This document shows, one piece after another, positions 6,936 through 8,017 of a stretch of DNA of 8,017 bases (its first letter is position 1; every line of letters starts with the position of its first letter). This DNA is from an uncultured Bacteroides sp. (GTDB lineage: Bacteria; Bacteroidota; Bacteroidia; Bacteroidales; Bacteroidaceae), in the NCBI GenBank assembly GCA_934716785.1, contig CAKUYM010000190.1:1-8017 (forward strand). Reading direction: 5' to 3'. The notes beneath the pieces are model-generated. The model was not told the origin of the DNA, made no database searches, and worked only from the letters and a program-made list of their open reading frames with translations. The position numbers and the translations under genes are program-made.

Positions 6936-6969
6936 ATTGGATAAATATCAACTCAATTATTTATCTTTG
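6936..6969 (+). promoter_or_regulatory. Predicted sppA promoter
   Basis: TATCTTTG at 6962-6969 matches the Bacteroides -7 box TAnnTTTG. ATTG at 6936-6939 is a one-mismatch -33 element, 22 bp upstream and slightly further than usual. Transcription would start near 6975. The start falls at a small inverted repeat, AGCTTA (6972-6977) with TAAGCT (6982-6987), which would form a hairpin at the 5' end of the leader. The ATG at 7009 has no Shine-Dalgarno sequence. Confidence 0.55.
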
Positions 6970-7008
6970 TTAGCTTAATAATAAGCTGACGTAAAAACAA
7001 TAAGTACG

Positions 7009-8017
7009 ATGAAAGATTTTCTTAAATTCACGCTTGCCACAGTGACCGGTATCATTTTGTCAAGTATTGTATTATTTATTTTCAGCATGGTGACGCTGTT
7101 TGGTATCATGTCTGCTTCGGACACGGAGACAATTGTAAAGAAGAATTCCATAATGATGCTCGATTTGAATGGCACGTTGGTAGAACGCACACAAGAAGAT
7201 CCGTTGGGTATTCTATCACAGGTGTTCGGCAACGGCTCCAATACATACGGGCTCGACGATATTCTTTCATCTATCAAAAAGGCCAAAGAAAATGAAAACA
7301 TCAAAGGGATTTATTTGCAGGCAGGCTCATTGGGCACGTCATACGCCTCTTTACAGGAGATCCGCAATGCATTGCTCGACTTTAAAGAAAGCGGCAAATT
7401 CATAATCGCTTATGGCGACTCTTATACCCAAGGACTTTATTACCTTTCCAGTGTTGCCGACAAGGTGCTGCTTAACCCCAAAGGGATGATTGAATGGCGT
7501 GGCATTGCCTCTACCCCGCTTTTTTACAAAGATCTGCTTCAGAAAATCGGTGTGGAGATGCAGGTATTCAAAGTCGGGACTTACAAATCTGCCGTTGAGC
7601 CATTCATCGCTACGGAAATGAGCCCGGCCAATCGTGAGCAAGTGACCGTTTTCATTAATTCCATTTGGGGACAAGTGACCGAAGGGGTAGCTGAAAGCCG
7701 CAGTCTTCCGGTCGATTCGCTCAATGCATATGCAGACCGTATGCTGATGTTCTATCCGGCAGAAGAAAGCGTGAAATGTGGGTTGGCAGATACATTGATT
7801 TACCGCAACGACGTGCGCAACTATCTCAAGGAAATGGTAGAAATAGATGAAGACGACCGCCTCCCGGTATTGGGACTGGGAGATATGATTAATGTGAAAA
7901 AGAATGTGCCCAAGGATAAAAGCGGCAACATCGTTGCCATTTACTATGCATCCGGCGAAATCACCGATTACCCCGGTTCTTCTGCTTCCGAAGAAGGCCT
8001 CGTGGGTGCTAAGATGA
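7009..8017 (+). CDS. sppA: Signal peptide peptidase SppA (protease IV), 5' part
   Basis: Membrane-anchored serine protease with a Ser-Lys dyad that degrades signal peptides left in the membrane after secretion. The window cuts the gene after 336 codons plus one base; full-length Bacteroidetes homologues are near 590 residues. An uncleaved N-terminal membrane anchor (about residues 8-33) is followed by the first SppA domain. GTYKSAVEPF at 190-199 matches the conserved lysine motif of the 67-kDa class (K209 in E. coli), so K193 is the predicted general base. The stretch from about 306 (GNIVAIYYASGEI) opens the second domain, whose nucleophilic serine lies beyond the window. The ATG at 7009 is chosen because it directly precedes the anchor and sits about 33 nt after the predicted transcription start. 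Divergent from the GH92 gene and probably unrelated to glycan use. Confidence 0.95.
   Translation, partial: MKDFLKFTLATVTGIILSSIVLFIFSMVTLFGIMSASDTETIVKKNSIMMLDLNGTLVERTQEDPLGILSQVFGNGSNTYGLDDILSSIKKAKENENIKGIYLQAGSLGTSYASLQEIRNALLDFKESGKFIIAYGDSYTQGLYYLSSVADKVLLNPKGMIEWRGIASTPLFYKDLLQKIGVEMQVFKVGTYKSAVEPFIATEMSPANREQVTVFINSIWGQVTEGVAESRSLPVDSLNAYADRMLMFYPAEESVKCGLADTLIYRNDVRNYLKEMVEIDEDDRLPVLGLGDMINVKKNVPKDKSGNIVAIYYASGEITDYPGSSASEEGLVGAKM

Noticed and set aside
7351..7674. Minus-strand open frame of 107 codons
   Set aside because: It is antisense to the conserved SppA region containing the catalytic lysine and shows no recognisable features.

Overview
The window looks like chromosomal DNA of a gut Bacteroides species. 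Three things suggest this. The gene content is typical: a GH97 alpha-galactosidase, a GH92 alpha-mannosidase lipoprotein and a Bacteroidetes-type SppA. Start codons lack Shine-Dalgarno sequences. Matches to the Bacteroides -7 promoter box TAnnTTTG stand upstream of every gene. The species was not determined.

Layout. Positions 1-665 hold no gene. Inside them, 41-604 is a 564-bp structured element: two 108-bp terminal arms that are gap-free inverted copies of each other (87 of 108 positions pair), enclosing an AT-rich array of about ten ~22-bp units (250-466) in two subfamilies. Positions 666-2657 (-) encode a secreted retaining GH97 alpha-galactosidase. Positions 2933-4447 (+) encode a DASS/SLC13-type carboxylate or sulfate transporter, divergent from the GH97 gene across a 275-bp promoter region. 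A perfect 25-bp inverted repeat (4459-4517) ends both this gene and the convergent GH92 lipoprotein gene (4531-6726, -). A 282-bp divergent promoter region then leads to sppA (7009 to the window end, +), which the window cuts after 336 codons.

How the genes work together. The two glycoside hydrolases would release galactose and mannose from host or dietary glycans in the periplasm or at the cell surface. No SusC/SusD pair, sugar regulator or sugar transporter is present here, so this is not a complete polysaccharide utilization locus. The DASS protein is expected to move dicarboxylates or sulfate rather than sugars, and sppA is a housekeeping membrane protease. Each gene is its own transcription unit.

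The most unusual part is the non-coding element at the left edge. It carries twelve GGTGAA/TTCACC hexamers placed in exact mirror symmetry, and none of the 21 mismatches between the arms falls in a hexamer. This suggests a protein-binding or processing site, or a non-autonomous repeat family, that I cannot match to a named system.
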